Assembly (NCBI GenBank): GCA_914767885.1
Contig: CAJZBQ010000033.1
Location: 1 to 64,000, forward strand
Length of the DNA: 64,000 nt
DNA from: Blepharisma stoltei
Lineage: Eukaryota; Ciliophora; Heterotrichea; Heterotrichida; Blepharismidae
Direction of reading: 5' to 3'
The first letter of the stretch is position 1. Each line of letters opens with the position of its first letter. The position numbers were made by a program, and so were the translations under genes. The notes below the pieces were generated by a model. It did not search any database and was not told where the DNA came from. It saw only the letters and a program-made list of their open reading frames with translations. This document shows, one piece after another, positions 1 to 11,500 of this stretch.

Positions 1-1496
1 AACACCCTAACACCCTAACACCCTAACACCCTAACACCCTAACACCCTAACACCCTCCCTAACACCCTAACACCCTAACACCCTAACACCCTAACACCCT
101 AACACACCTAACACCCTAACACCCTAACACCCTAACACCCTAACACCCTAACACCCTAACACCCTAACACCCTAACACCCTAACACCCTAAACACCCTAA
201 CACCCTAACACCCTAACACCCTAACACCCTAACACCCTAACACCCTAACACCCTAACACCCTAACACCCTAACACCCTAACACCCTAACACCCTAACACC
301 CCTAACACCCTAACACCCTAACACCCTAACACCCTAACCTACACCCTAACACCCTAACACCCTAAACACCCCTAACACCCCTAACACCCTAACACCCTAA
401 CACCCTAACCCCTAACACCCTAACACCCTAACACCCTAACTCCCTAACACCCTAACCCCTAACACCCTAACACCCTAACACCCTAACACCCTAACACCCT
501 AACACCCTAACACCCTAACACCCTAACACCCTAACACCCTAACACCCTAACACCCTAACACCCTAACACCCTAACACCCTACACCCTAACACCCTAACAC
601 ACCCTAACACCCTAACACCCTAACACCCTAACACCCTAACACCCCTAACACCCTAACACCCTAACACCCCTAACACCCTAACACCCTAACACCCCTAACA
701 CCCTAACCACCCCTAACACCCTAACACCCTAACACCCTAACACCCTAACACCCTAACACCCTAACACCCTAACACCCCTAACACCCTAACACCCCTAACA
801 CCTCTAACACCCTAACACCCTAACACCCCTAACACCCTAACACCCCCTAACACCCTAACACCCTAACACCCTAACACCCTAACACCCTAACACCCTAACA
901 CCCTAACACCCTAACACCCTAACACCCTAACACCCTAACACCCTAACACCCTAACACCCCTAACACCCTAACACCCTAACACCCTAACACCCTAACACCC
1001 CTAACACCCTAACACCCTAACACCCTAACACCCTAACACCCTAACACCCTAACACCCTAACACCCTAACACCCCTAACACCCCTAACACCCTAACACCAC
1101 CCTAACACCCTAACACCCTAACACCCTAACACCCTAACACCCTAACACCCTAACACCCTAACACCCTAACACCCTAACACCCTAACACCCTAACACCCTA
1201 CACCCTAACACCCTAACACCCTAAACACCCTAACACCCTAACACCCTAACACCCTAACACCCTAACACCCTAACACCCTAACACCCTAACACCCTAACAC
1301 CCTAACACCCTAACACCCTAACACCCTAACACCCTAACACCCTAACACCCTAACACCCTAACACCCTAACACCCTAAACACCCCTAACACCCTAACACCC
1401 TAACACCCTAAACACCCTAACACCCTAACACCCCTAACACCCTAACACCCTAACACCCTAACACCCTAACACCTCCCCTAACACCCTAACACCCTA
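1..1496. repeat. Telomere, C-strand (CCCTAACA)n
   Basis: About 185 copies of CCCTAACA run from the first base to 1496, so the G-rich strand is TGTTAGGG. This octamer is the heterotrich (Blepharisma, Stentor) telomere unit. Most units are perfect. Variants with an extra C, an extra A or a lost base (for example near 300-420, 600-850, 1070-1100 and 1370-1480) are scattered and lie mainly in the C or A runs, so they may be long-read homopolymer errors or telomerase slippage. The tract ends abruptly in ...ACACCCTAAG. Confidence 0.97.
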
Positions 1497-1633
1497 AGAA
1501 AGATTTGAGGAGTGAATTGAAGAAAGATATGGAAAAAAATCATAGAAGCAGACCACAAGATTTTAAAACGGTTATTTATTCAATAATGAAAGCAATAGAG
1601 AGTAATGCTGAACTTCAGCATTGAAGTTCCTAA
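1496..1633 (+). pseudogene. Truncated 3' ORF abutting the telomere
   Basis: Directly after the last telomere repeat an open frame of 45 codons runs to TAA at 1631-1633, with one in-frame TGA read as Trp. Its product is charged and helical in character (starts KKDLRSELKKDMEKN, ends ESNAELQHWSS). No start codon exists on this chromosome because the frame enters the telomere. One reading is a gene tail left by chromosome breakage and telomere addition. In AT-rich DNA with two stop codons a 45-codon frame can also occur by chance, so this is tentative. Confidence 0.3.
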
Positions 1634-2822
1634 TAATGATTTTGGTTTTTTCCTTGCAATTTGAAAAAGTGAACAGTAAAAAATAATTGCCAACACAAGA
1701 TATTGTTTCTGTATCTATTTAAAACGTTTAATTGTGTTTTAGCAAACAGAAAATCATTTAATCTTTTAATCTGATTTTTTATTTTTACTCTATTCTATTT
1801 ATTTAGCTTTGATATCATAATTTCTATCACCATTGGTATTTTCATACCTACCCATAAATGCAAGCAGCTTTGATTTATGAACAATTCAGCATGATGGAGT
1901 TTCAAAGATCAACACAAGTCCATATGATTCGTTTATTGAGCTTGATATGAAACAATACGAAGGGCCTATGAGTATTTGTAACACAACAGTTAATTTTGAT
2001 ACTGACACAGGAGCAACATAATAGCGTAATACATTCTAGTTAAAACTAATCTAAATTAATATTATCAGAATCCTCCCATTTTAATTAGACTTATTCCCAC
2101 TTTAGCCTCAGCTTAATCAAATTATTTTAGTCCTGCTAGAGTAATGCTTGACACCTAAATTTCCAACCACAGGATGCTTCCAAAACCTACCTGATATTTT
2201 TTTCTTATTTCTCAGCTTGGAGTTAGCGCCATTTCGCGTGGCCTTGCGTCCTGAAATGTTATACAAAGAGCAGTTGGCAAGTGTCACATTTTAATGTATT
2301 AATTATGGAGCAAGGTAAAGCATTTAGCAATTTTTTTTTGCACTTTAAAATTGGTCCAATTATTGGTAAAAATTTCAATTTGTTCCTTTTATTTAAAGCA
2401 AAATTATATTTTTATAGGCAAATACTATAACTTCTATATGAATACTTTAATGACCAATTTAATATCTCCAAAACCAAAAATTTATCAATAGCTTGTTTAA
2501 TTTTAAAAGTTAGTATAAGAAAATATAATTAAACAAATGAAGCACCTTAATTCGATAAACTTCATCCCCTTTAAATTTAAACAGATGTTTTTTATTCAAT
2601 TAGGAGGCTAATCAATTTAAAATTAACTATTATTAGAATTGTCAAAATTAATCGCCAACTAATACAGATTCTTAATTTCTTACTATTCGATAATTATGCA
2701 AATATCAAATATTTTAAAAATTTATTATTGAATGCATTCATAATTCAAAAATTTTAGAAAATAACTTTTGGGCTTACTAATTTAGACATCTAATTATTTA
2801 TAATGACCTTGAATTATTTACT
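1634..2822. other. Subtelomeric AT-rich DNA, no gene seen
   Basis: AT-rich sequence with stops in all frames. The only distinctive patch is a more GC-rich stretch at about 2216-2310 that ends with CACATTTTAATGTATT. This resembles the reversed 5' head (CCATTTTAATGTATA) of the retroposons seen elsewhere in the window, so it may be a retroposon remnant. Confidence 0.5.
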
Positions 2823-5800
2823 TTATTTTTTGATCTTTTTTATCTTTTCAAAATAATCACTGCCAGCTGTATCTTGATAAGTGGGTTGCACTTCAAATGA
2901 AACCATTTTTTTCTCATGAATAACCGTTGCCCTTTTCGCCTTTTCCACTGACTCTTTACCTTCAAAATAAGCCAAATTTTCATTATCATCATCAGTTTTA
3001 GTTACCAATTGCTTCTTCAGTTTTTCTTTTGGATCTATCTCAACTTTTTCACCTCTTCCATAATTCTTAATAAACCTATTTGCAAAATTTTTCATAAACC
3101 AATCCTTCGCCTTTTTGATTCCATTAAGTATAGAAATAATTTGAGTAACAAGATTAGCAACCAAATGAAACAGCAAAGACACTGACAATAAAGCAATAAC
3201 TCCCCAGCCTAAATTGGTGCGCTCATTATCAGACAATCCATTATCCAGGAACTTTAAAATTATGCAATGAGCTGCAAAATAAAAAGTTTCGCTTGCAATA
3301 TTCACGATATTCCCAAGGATCATTTTCTCATATGGCCGTATTAATATTAAAGATAGAGTAAAGGAAAAGGATAACAAGATTGACAGAGACACCTGTATTG
3401 CTGGGTACTCATACAAGAACACACAAAGCAAAACGAAAAGCACTCTTCTTAAATTCTGAACGATAAGATATGAGGTAGAAATCTTGAAATTCCTCTTGAA
3501 GCTCTCATACAATGTCCCGTACTTCCTTTCGTGCTGCTCCTTGTTAAGGACTGATTCAGGCTTTAATGTAACTTGCCATATTATGATTACAAAAGTCAGC
3601 ATCAGATACGCAAAAGTCAAGAAGCTTAATATGAGGGAAAAATAGCCAATGTTTTGTGCTGGGGTGACGATTTCTCTTCATTGCAGAAACACTGAAAGCG
3701 AAATTTCTAAAAATGATTCTATGCCTGCCCTAAGTAATATAGAGTATAAATAGGCATTTTTGATCCATCTTACTAGTCGAAATCTTGAAAAATATCTGTA
3801 AGCAATAAAAGTGATAGGGATGCCTGATAAGATTATTACCCAAAGCAATAAAAATTGCCCTGCGTTCATGAAAAAATCTGTATTGAAATTTTCATCGAGA
3901 AATGATTCTGGAGGGTCAGGAAAGGGATCGTCCTTGACGAGATACATCTGAAATGGATTGGGTATGAAGTTCCCATTTGCAATGCTGAGTGCGCTTAAAA
4001 ATGTTTTGACGTTGTCTGGGTATTTTGGAGATAAAAATATCAAATAGTTGATTAGCTGCATCATTTCTACCATGCCCCATAGAGCTTGAAGATTAAATAG
4101 CCCACCAGAAAATGAGCCACTTGTTGAGCCAATGACTCCTCCGACAACAACAACCGTAGTAGCTGTTGTGACAGTTGTGGTAACAGCTTGGCCGTAAGAA
4201 TATGTATAAGAAGTTGGGAGGCTGAGCTCTACCTTGGACGTCTCCATTTTGTTTCCGCTTAAATCAGTTATAACTTCTGGATGGTAGAATTTGAGAGAAA
4301 CAATCGTCCCAGTTGCAACACTATCATATACATTTAGCTTGATTGTATAAATAGAATGCGTGGCTTGTATAGTTCAATCAGTTTTTCTGGTGCTTTCTAA
4401 GGATATTTCGATATTTGAAGACATTTCTGTTGAAGTCTGAATTTGCTCACTAAAAGATAAGGCGAGAGCATAGCCTGTCCCAGTTTCGTAAAGGTAGGCC
4501 AGTATTGGAATTGGAGGCGTTTGGTCTATACAAGTATCTGGGTTGCTCATACTCCCACCTGAGCAAGACCACCCAGATTCAACAGTGCAATTAGCAGAGC
4601 ATCCATCCCCATTAATTGTATTTCCATCGTCACATTCAGCTTCTCCCATATTCCTGCCATCTCCACAGATTTCTGTGCAATTTTGAGCCAGCTCAGCTAA
4701 TAAATCATTTGAACCTATTGAACTCGGGTTCTTTGTTCCATAACCTACAAATGCGTTGCATGGGAAGCAGCTAGATGATCAAAGAACTGGCGATTTCTCA
4801 GCGCATGTTAGACAATTGTATGATGAAGAAGTACAGGTCTTGCATGGATATCTGCATTGAGAGCATTTCCCATATTGATCAATATAAGACCCATCAGGGC
4901 AAGTGCATTGACTATCCACTTTTAGATAGTCAGAATAGCATATAGAAATTGCCCGAGGATGGCGCTATATTGCGCCATCCTCGGGCAATTGGAGACACGG
5001 CTCCACACGGGAATTGTGTTCCACGTGTGGAGCCATTTTTTCCGTGGGAAAAATGTGATTCCACACGTGGAAAAAATGGCTCCACACGTGGAATACGGTT
5101 CCCGTGTGGAGCCAATTTTCGCTTGCCCTAGGATGGCGCCATATAGCGCCATCCTAGGGCAAATCCTATATCATACAAGTAGAACTATTGAAACAAGTTT
5201 TGCAGTAATCTGGGCATTTAGAGCATTTATTTTCAACGAGATTTAAAAAGTATCCATCTCCGCAGTCGTCAACGCAGGTGTTTTCTTTTCGAATAAATCC
5301 TACTGAGCAGCTGCACTGCCCGCTTGACAAGGTTGCATTATCAACACATTTTATGCAGGTTCCAATGTCATATTTAGTGCATGAGTAGCATAAGTCGTCA
5401 TAGCATAGGTTGCATGTGCCACTTCTAGAGCAAGGATAGCCACAACTGCTGCTGCAGTCTACACACGATCCAGATCCATCAACATACTGGGATGCACTGC
5501 ACGTAGAGATGCAGTAATTCAATGATAATGGGCAGGCTGAGCAGGAGCTGCAAGAGCCTAGACCTCCTTGAACTTGAGCAGGAGTTCTTGCATAGTTATA
5601 AAGGGATAAAGAATAAAGAAATCCATGAAACGCGCCTTCTCCAGTGGAGGACCCAATCCAATGTCTCGTTCCACCTGCTTCTTTATAATAGCCCGAAATG
5701 GAAGAATAAGAATAGCTAAAGGTATTTCTCATCATGGTCAGCTCAGATGTGATTGCCGTATCATCAAATTTTATCGAAATTGCATAGAGCGCCCACTCAG

Positions 5801-7859
5801 TTTTGGTGACATCGGCGGCAACTGGGCTTAAATATGTTTTACCATCCCCATACATGCTAATGCCCCACCAAGCCTCAAGTCTGCCATAATCGTCCAGAAA
5901 ATATGCAATTGGATGAGTCCGATTTCATTGTGACGTTGAGACATAATTCACATAGTATCAGGTTGGATCTGATACACTGCTTGAAAACAAGCATCCCTTG
6001 TAACTAAGTAGCATTGCCCACATTTGGATTGTGAAATCGGTGCCAAACAGCTTATGGTCTGTCGATGACTGAGGGATGATTTCAATTCTGTCTACTGAGA
6101 GAAAGATTCCTCTCTTAATAGCTGGTGATGGATCCAAGTAGTCAAATGTAGGATAATACTGATCAGAGTACATTCCAAAGCTTAAAAGAATGTTGTTGGA
6201 AGTGAAATCCCCTTTTAAGTTGTTTTCAAATGATACATCTAATATATTCCCTGCAGTTCCTGTGCAGGCATTTAGGGTTGAGTCTCTATAGTACCCAAAA
6301 GGACAATAGTTTAAGCATAAACTACTGTGGGTTGGCTGAGAATAATATCCGGATGCACAGCTTGTGCACTTATATTCAACTATAGACCCCGAACAGCTGG
6401 AGCAGGACTCATGACATTCTAATTATAGCTTACTGTTGCACATTCCATTTGTATCCATCCAATAGCCGTCAGGGCATTTTTGACACGTCCAAATTCCGCT
6501 AAATTGATTAAAAGCACCAGTGCCACTTAGCGTGCAAGCAGGAAACAAATAATCCGGCACGTGGTTGATAATATTACTTGTTAAATCTGCTAAATTAATG
6601 ACAACTCCTGGATATAGTCTAATATCTGCATAATATCCTCCATATAAAGTTGAATCAGTTCCTCCTACATAAATGACCATTTCTGAGGGTTTGAGGAGAA
6701 GCGCGGAATGTGTAGCAGTTGTAGTGTCATGAGAAATACTTGCCAGTGATTTTGCTACATACAGATCCATATAACTTCCATCTGAAGTGGCTGAGAAAAA
6801 GGTCCAGCTAGAAAAGGGTCCTGGGTATGAGGACTGGGTAAGTTGAATATCAGCTGAAGTTATTGTATCATGCAAGCTGAAGCTCATATAGCAGCTGCCA
6901 GAAGTAGTAGTGCTAACAGTTGAGTGTGAATGAGTTGTGGATGCAATTTTCAGAAAAGTGCCTGAAGAGCAAGCGCCTGATTTGTACATCCAGCCAGTCA
7001 CTGTAAAAGAAGTGGAGCTACTCAAAGGACTGCTCCAGTCGAGATAAATCTCATCATACCCATAAATAATGTCGCTTGTTACTGTAGGAGCTGTATACGG
7101 GGTTGTAGAGTACATATAAGGCTGAACCAATGCCAAGAAACGGTTATGTGACTGACATCATTGATCCGCTTGAGAATAGCATATCAGGTTAGAAGAGCAT
7201 GAATTTGGGCAAGAGTTTCTCAGTGAATATTGAGTATCCCAATCTGCTTTTTGAAAATATTGATTCAAGTGGAGTTTGAAGTCTCCTACTCTGCCATTGA
7301 ACGAAGAACTTCCTCCCATTTTAAGATAGGAGTTAAACTTGATGCCAACGTCAGCATTCCACGTCCCTGTAGAACAAACTGACCCAGAGCCTTGGTTAAT
7401 GCACAATAGGGATTGATAGTGAGAAAAGCCACAGGAAATCCCAATAAATTTTCATTGATTAGGAGATGTCTATGTAGATATTACGATTGAGTGGGAAAGA
7501 ACTTGATTTAGAATTGGATAGTCTGAATTTTTCCATGTGAGCTTAATTGTGCTTGAATCATAGTAAAGCAATGGAAAATAGTTAATATAGGCATAGTTTG
7601 TTCTAAATAAAAAATACTGAATTCTATATAAGTCAAATATCTGTCCCGCATCTGTGGAGTCACTGATTTTTATTCAAAGGGATATTCCAAACTCTCCTTT
7701 ATTTTCTTCACCTGACAAGAATGCTTCGGTAAGAGAGATTGTTATTTCTGATGCGTTTGAACAAAAATATTGGGAAAAGGCTCGAGGGAAGATTACATAA
7801 TCGCTAGCGTTGGAAGATCTTATTAAAAGAAGTAAGGTACAACATATTCAGGAAATCAT
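2823..7859 (-). CDS. Large Cys-rich, LamG-like, multi-pass membrane protein
   Basis: After removal of two 15-nt introns and one 228-bp IES this reads as one 1,592-residue protein with UGA as Trp. It begins with a signal peptide (MISWICCTLLLLIRSS). The ectodomain follows, with ConA/LamG-like beta-rich segments around residues 100-650 and blocks of CxxC furin/EGF-type Cys repeats (for example CSSCSACPLSLNYCISTC). A DUF4215-type motif (CGDGRN...ECDDGNTINGDGC) lies near residue 1000. The last 400 or so residues hold several hydrophobic segments and a Lys-rich cytoplasmic tail. Large Cys-rich surface proteins of this layout are common in ciliates; the function is unknown. The start was chosen because the signal peptide begins there. 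The gene is intact once the IES is removed. Confidence 0.8.
4943..5168. mobile_element. TA-flanked palindromic MITE/IES (TATAG class)
   Basis: A 226-bp foldback element inside the Cys-rich membrane protein gene. Ends read TAGAAATTGCCC on the left and TAGGATTTGCCC when the right end is reversed. Each end is itself a hairpin (TTGCCCGAGGATGGCGC and its complement) and the middle is a second inverted repeat built on GTGGAGCCAttTTTTCC. TA flanks it on both sides (4941-4942, 5169-5170). Excision leaving one TA restores the frame across ...STCMICYSDYL...; leaving both TAs gives a stop. Confidence 0.9.
6419..6433 (-). other. 15-nt intron
   Basis: GTAAGCTATAATTAG on the minus strand interrupts the Cys-rich region with a TAA. 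Removing it restores ...GMCNKCHESCSSC.... in frame. Confidence 0.85.
7470..7484 (-). other. 15-nt intron
   Basis: GTAATATCTACATAG on the minus strand carries an in-frame TAG. Removing it joins ...LSHSI to TSPNQW... in frame. Confidence 0.85.
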
Positions 7860-8577
7860 TATATTTTTATATTATAACTTAAAATGCTAGATAAAATTAA
7901 CCTATCTATTTAGAAACATTACTGAGGATAAAAAAAAAACCAATTTGTTTAGAATCTATTCATTTTTCTATTGCTTATTTTCTTAATTAACGGTTATAGA
8001 CCTTTCTCCAATATAATAATAAAAAATCTTTTTTGTTCTCAGCATAAATAAAACATTTTTAATTTCACCTCTCTTTTATGGTTTTTTCATTGAAAGTTTT
8101 GTAGAGATAAATCTTCTAATTTGCTATCAAGTAGCTATATTAAAATTGATAATTATAAGAATAAAAATACTAATTTTTATAAAATTAGTTTTGATCTAAT
8201 TTGATGAACAGAGTGCAAGTAGAATAATATTTAAACAGTTTTCAAATTAATTAAATCCTTCATAAAATAAATTATAAATCAAAATATCGCATCCGATTTA
8301 TAGTTTTTAAATATTAAAGATCTTTTATTAATAGAAATTATTTTTTAAAAATCAATTACCCCCCTTTAAATTGTAGCAGGATTTTTTCTTCTAACTTAAA
8401 GGGAGATGAGTTAGTGTTTTTATCTTCAAGCAGTATAAATAAATTGATTCAAAATCATATATTATAATTAAAAATCTTAAAAAAATTGCAGACTTTAATT
8501 CGATTAAAATTTTGGAATTGTTACAATCTCTTCATTAATTAAATATTTTGATATTTATAATATTATTGGAAACAAAA
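7860..8577. other. Intergenic AT-rich DNA with a solo MITE end hairpin
   Basis: No gene is seen. Positions 8359-8410 are a decayed foldback (ACCCCCCTTTAAATTGTAGC ... ACTTAAAGGGAGATGAG) flanked by TTA. It matches the right-end hairpin of the TTTAAATTGGAACAAAA MITE family described at 19124-20304. Confidence 0.6.
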
Positions 8578-11500
8578 TTAATGGATTTGATCTTTGATTT
8601 TTCTGAAGAGTGAATCTTTTTGCGACAGCTCCTCAGGGCTCCCTATTTCTGCAGCAATTCCATCTTGCATCACAATAATAAAGTCGCTTTCCATAACTGT
8701 TATGAGTCTGTGGGCGATAGTGAGAATAGTACAGCCGAAAAACTTTCCTTTTATTAAATTCTGGATTTCATGATCACTCTCCTGATCAACTCCAGCAGTT
8801 GCTTCGTCAAATAAAATAAGATTTAAGATTTAAGATTACGATAACTATTCGTTGACCCCCACTTAGCTTAGGACCAACAAAACAAGCCCATCCTTCCTGA
8901 ATTCCATCACTAGCTAACAGCTCTGAACAACAGTAGGTGGAATCGGCCTAACCGTCGAACCGTTACAGTAGCCTATGACCTAGACGAGCCTCTCTTCCTT
9001 TCTTGAACCTGATTCAAGTAAACAAGGAACTGCCGAAGCAGTTCCAGCGTTCATATCCTTCAGAAAGTTTGAACTTCCCTCACTAGGATGACCTTTAGGG
9101 GACAATGACCCTAATTCATACGCTCCATTTTTAATTGTGAAATAAAATAACTTTTGTATTGGCAAGCATGGCTCTCGCTATACTGATGAGCTGTTTTTCT
9201 CCAGCTGATAAATTTGACCCACTACCTTTGATATCGTGGTCAATTGAGAATTTTGAGAGATTTACTTCTTCCAACGCCTTTTTTATTTCATCATCTGATT
9301 TCAGTTGACACGGATCTAAATTCTTTCTTAGAGTGGAAGAAAAGACTAATGGATCTTGAGGTACTAGTGTAATTGCTGACCTCAGTTTGTCTAACCCTAT
9401 ATGTGATATGTCTACGCCGTCAATAAAAATTATTCCTTTATCGATTTCAACAATTCTCAAAAGGGCAAGAAAAACAGAAGACTTTCCGCTTCCAGTTCGC
9501 CCTACAAATCCTATTCGTTTTGATCCTTTGATTTTAAAGTTTACTCCTTTTAAAATATATGGTGTATCAGGCCTGTATATCCCATGATTGCATTTAACTC
9601 GCCTTTGTCTCTAGCAGATTTCATTGTAACTCGTTGAATTGATGCGACTCCATAAGTTGCCAAACCAAATTCACGAGTTGATAAATAGCAGTCATATGCT
9701 TACTTTCCATTGTAGCGTTGGTTTGACAACTTATGGAGTCGGACCAACTCCAAGAGTTTGCAGCAAAATCCATAGCCTAGAGAGAGCTAAGTGCTATCCT
9801 GGGTTATATTTCATGAAAACATTTCTGAATTCAATTGATGGATTCTCTGGCCAACGAAATAAATTTTTGTCAGTCTGTAATTGGCTTGGCTTTTCTACAG
9901 GAATGTTCATATACTGTTCGGCCCTTTCGACTGAGATCACTGAGTTCTCCAAGTATGCTAAATCAAAAATCAAATAGCTCATATCAATTGGTAAAGGAAT
10001 AACATAAGCCAAACATAATCCAACAGTTGCGGCAGATAGATCATACCTTACTTCATCTACTTGTGCAAAAATATATTATGATATTTTTTGGGCATAATGT
10101 CTAATTTCCAACAAAAAAAACTCGTATATTTTAAAAAAAATAAAGTTGATATAGTTGAGGAAAACTTACTTATAATATAATAATTATTAGTTAAGCATCA
10201 AATTATTTAGAATGAAACATTTTTAATTTTAAAAAAATAGAAATCGTTTAATAGTTTTGCTCTCTAATAGTTTGGAAAGCTAGTAGAATAATTGTACAAA
10301 GCAAAAGGAATATAAATGCAGAAGTCAAAAGTCCAAGATATAAATTAATCCAGCAATAGCATGCTCCGAGTGAATAAAGTATCCTAGAGTTGCTGTTTAA
10401 TAAATCATAATTTTTAGCATGAAAGACCTCAGTTTGTTTGAATGCCCGAATAAGCTTAGCCCCAGTAAGTGTTTCAGAAAAGTGATTAAGAATTGGAGAC
10501 TTTGAGATTGCCTCCAGTCTTGTCAATTCCCTTGAAGCTCCCAAGTATGCATCTTTTATTTTTAGCGCAAAGTAAATGAATAAAGGCAAGGCAATAACCA
10601 GGTGTGGAAAATATATAAGAGCCATAAAAATCGCTGCGCTAGCCTCTGACAGCATAACCAATGTGTAGCCAATAACAAGTGGAACAGTCGCATCGATTTT
10701 ATCTATATCTTTGCTTAGCCTGTTCAAAATTCTCCCTGTAGGTGTAACATCATAGAAAAGATTGATTGGTGCCCTTATAAAAGATTCAATCATTTTGTCG
10801 TGAATGTTTTGAGAAGCTCTGTTCCCGAGAAAATAATTGAGGAAAATTGCTCTTAAAGGTACAAATATGCTACCACCAACTCTTAAGCATAAATAAAGTA
10901 CTAGTAGTGTGGAAGTGTCACTGGGATTGCTGCTTCATTCTTTTAGAACTATATCTCCAGATACTCGAGTAGTAGTCCAGAGAGCCACAGATAAGCAAGT
11001 TAAAGCAAGCATAGTGTATCCGCCTGAGAATTTAAAATAGTCCTTATACACTTTACTGCTTACTTTTCCTGACTCTTTTTCCTCGTCTTCTATCAGCTTT
11101 TTAGGCTCATGGGGAATTTCTTGGGGTTCAGAATTATCCTTCTCAATAAGTGATTCTTGAATGCTCAAAGTAGCAGGCTCAGAAATTTGGCTTATTTTTC
11201 CATCTTCTAAAACAATGATACGATCCACTTTGTCTAAGATATTCAAGCGGTGGGTAACAAGAATTCGTGTTTTGTTAGAGAGTAGATTAAGAAAACAGTT
11301 ATTCATAATGGAATTGGCTACAAAATTGTCAACAGAGCTTAAAGGATCATCAAGGAGATAAATTTCTTTATCAGCATATACAGCCCTTGCTAACACTGTC
11401 CCCAATTTACCAATGAGTTTTTGTAAATTTCATATGGGCGCAATTGAATAATGAACAAAATTTAACATAATATATTTTTAATTCTTATAAATTTGATACC

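Noticed and set aside
4949-5246. Overlapping 60-95 codon ORFs on both strands
   Set aside because: They lie within the palindromic MITE and are open only because inverted repeats lack stops.
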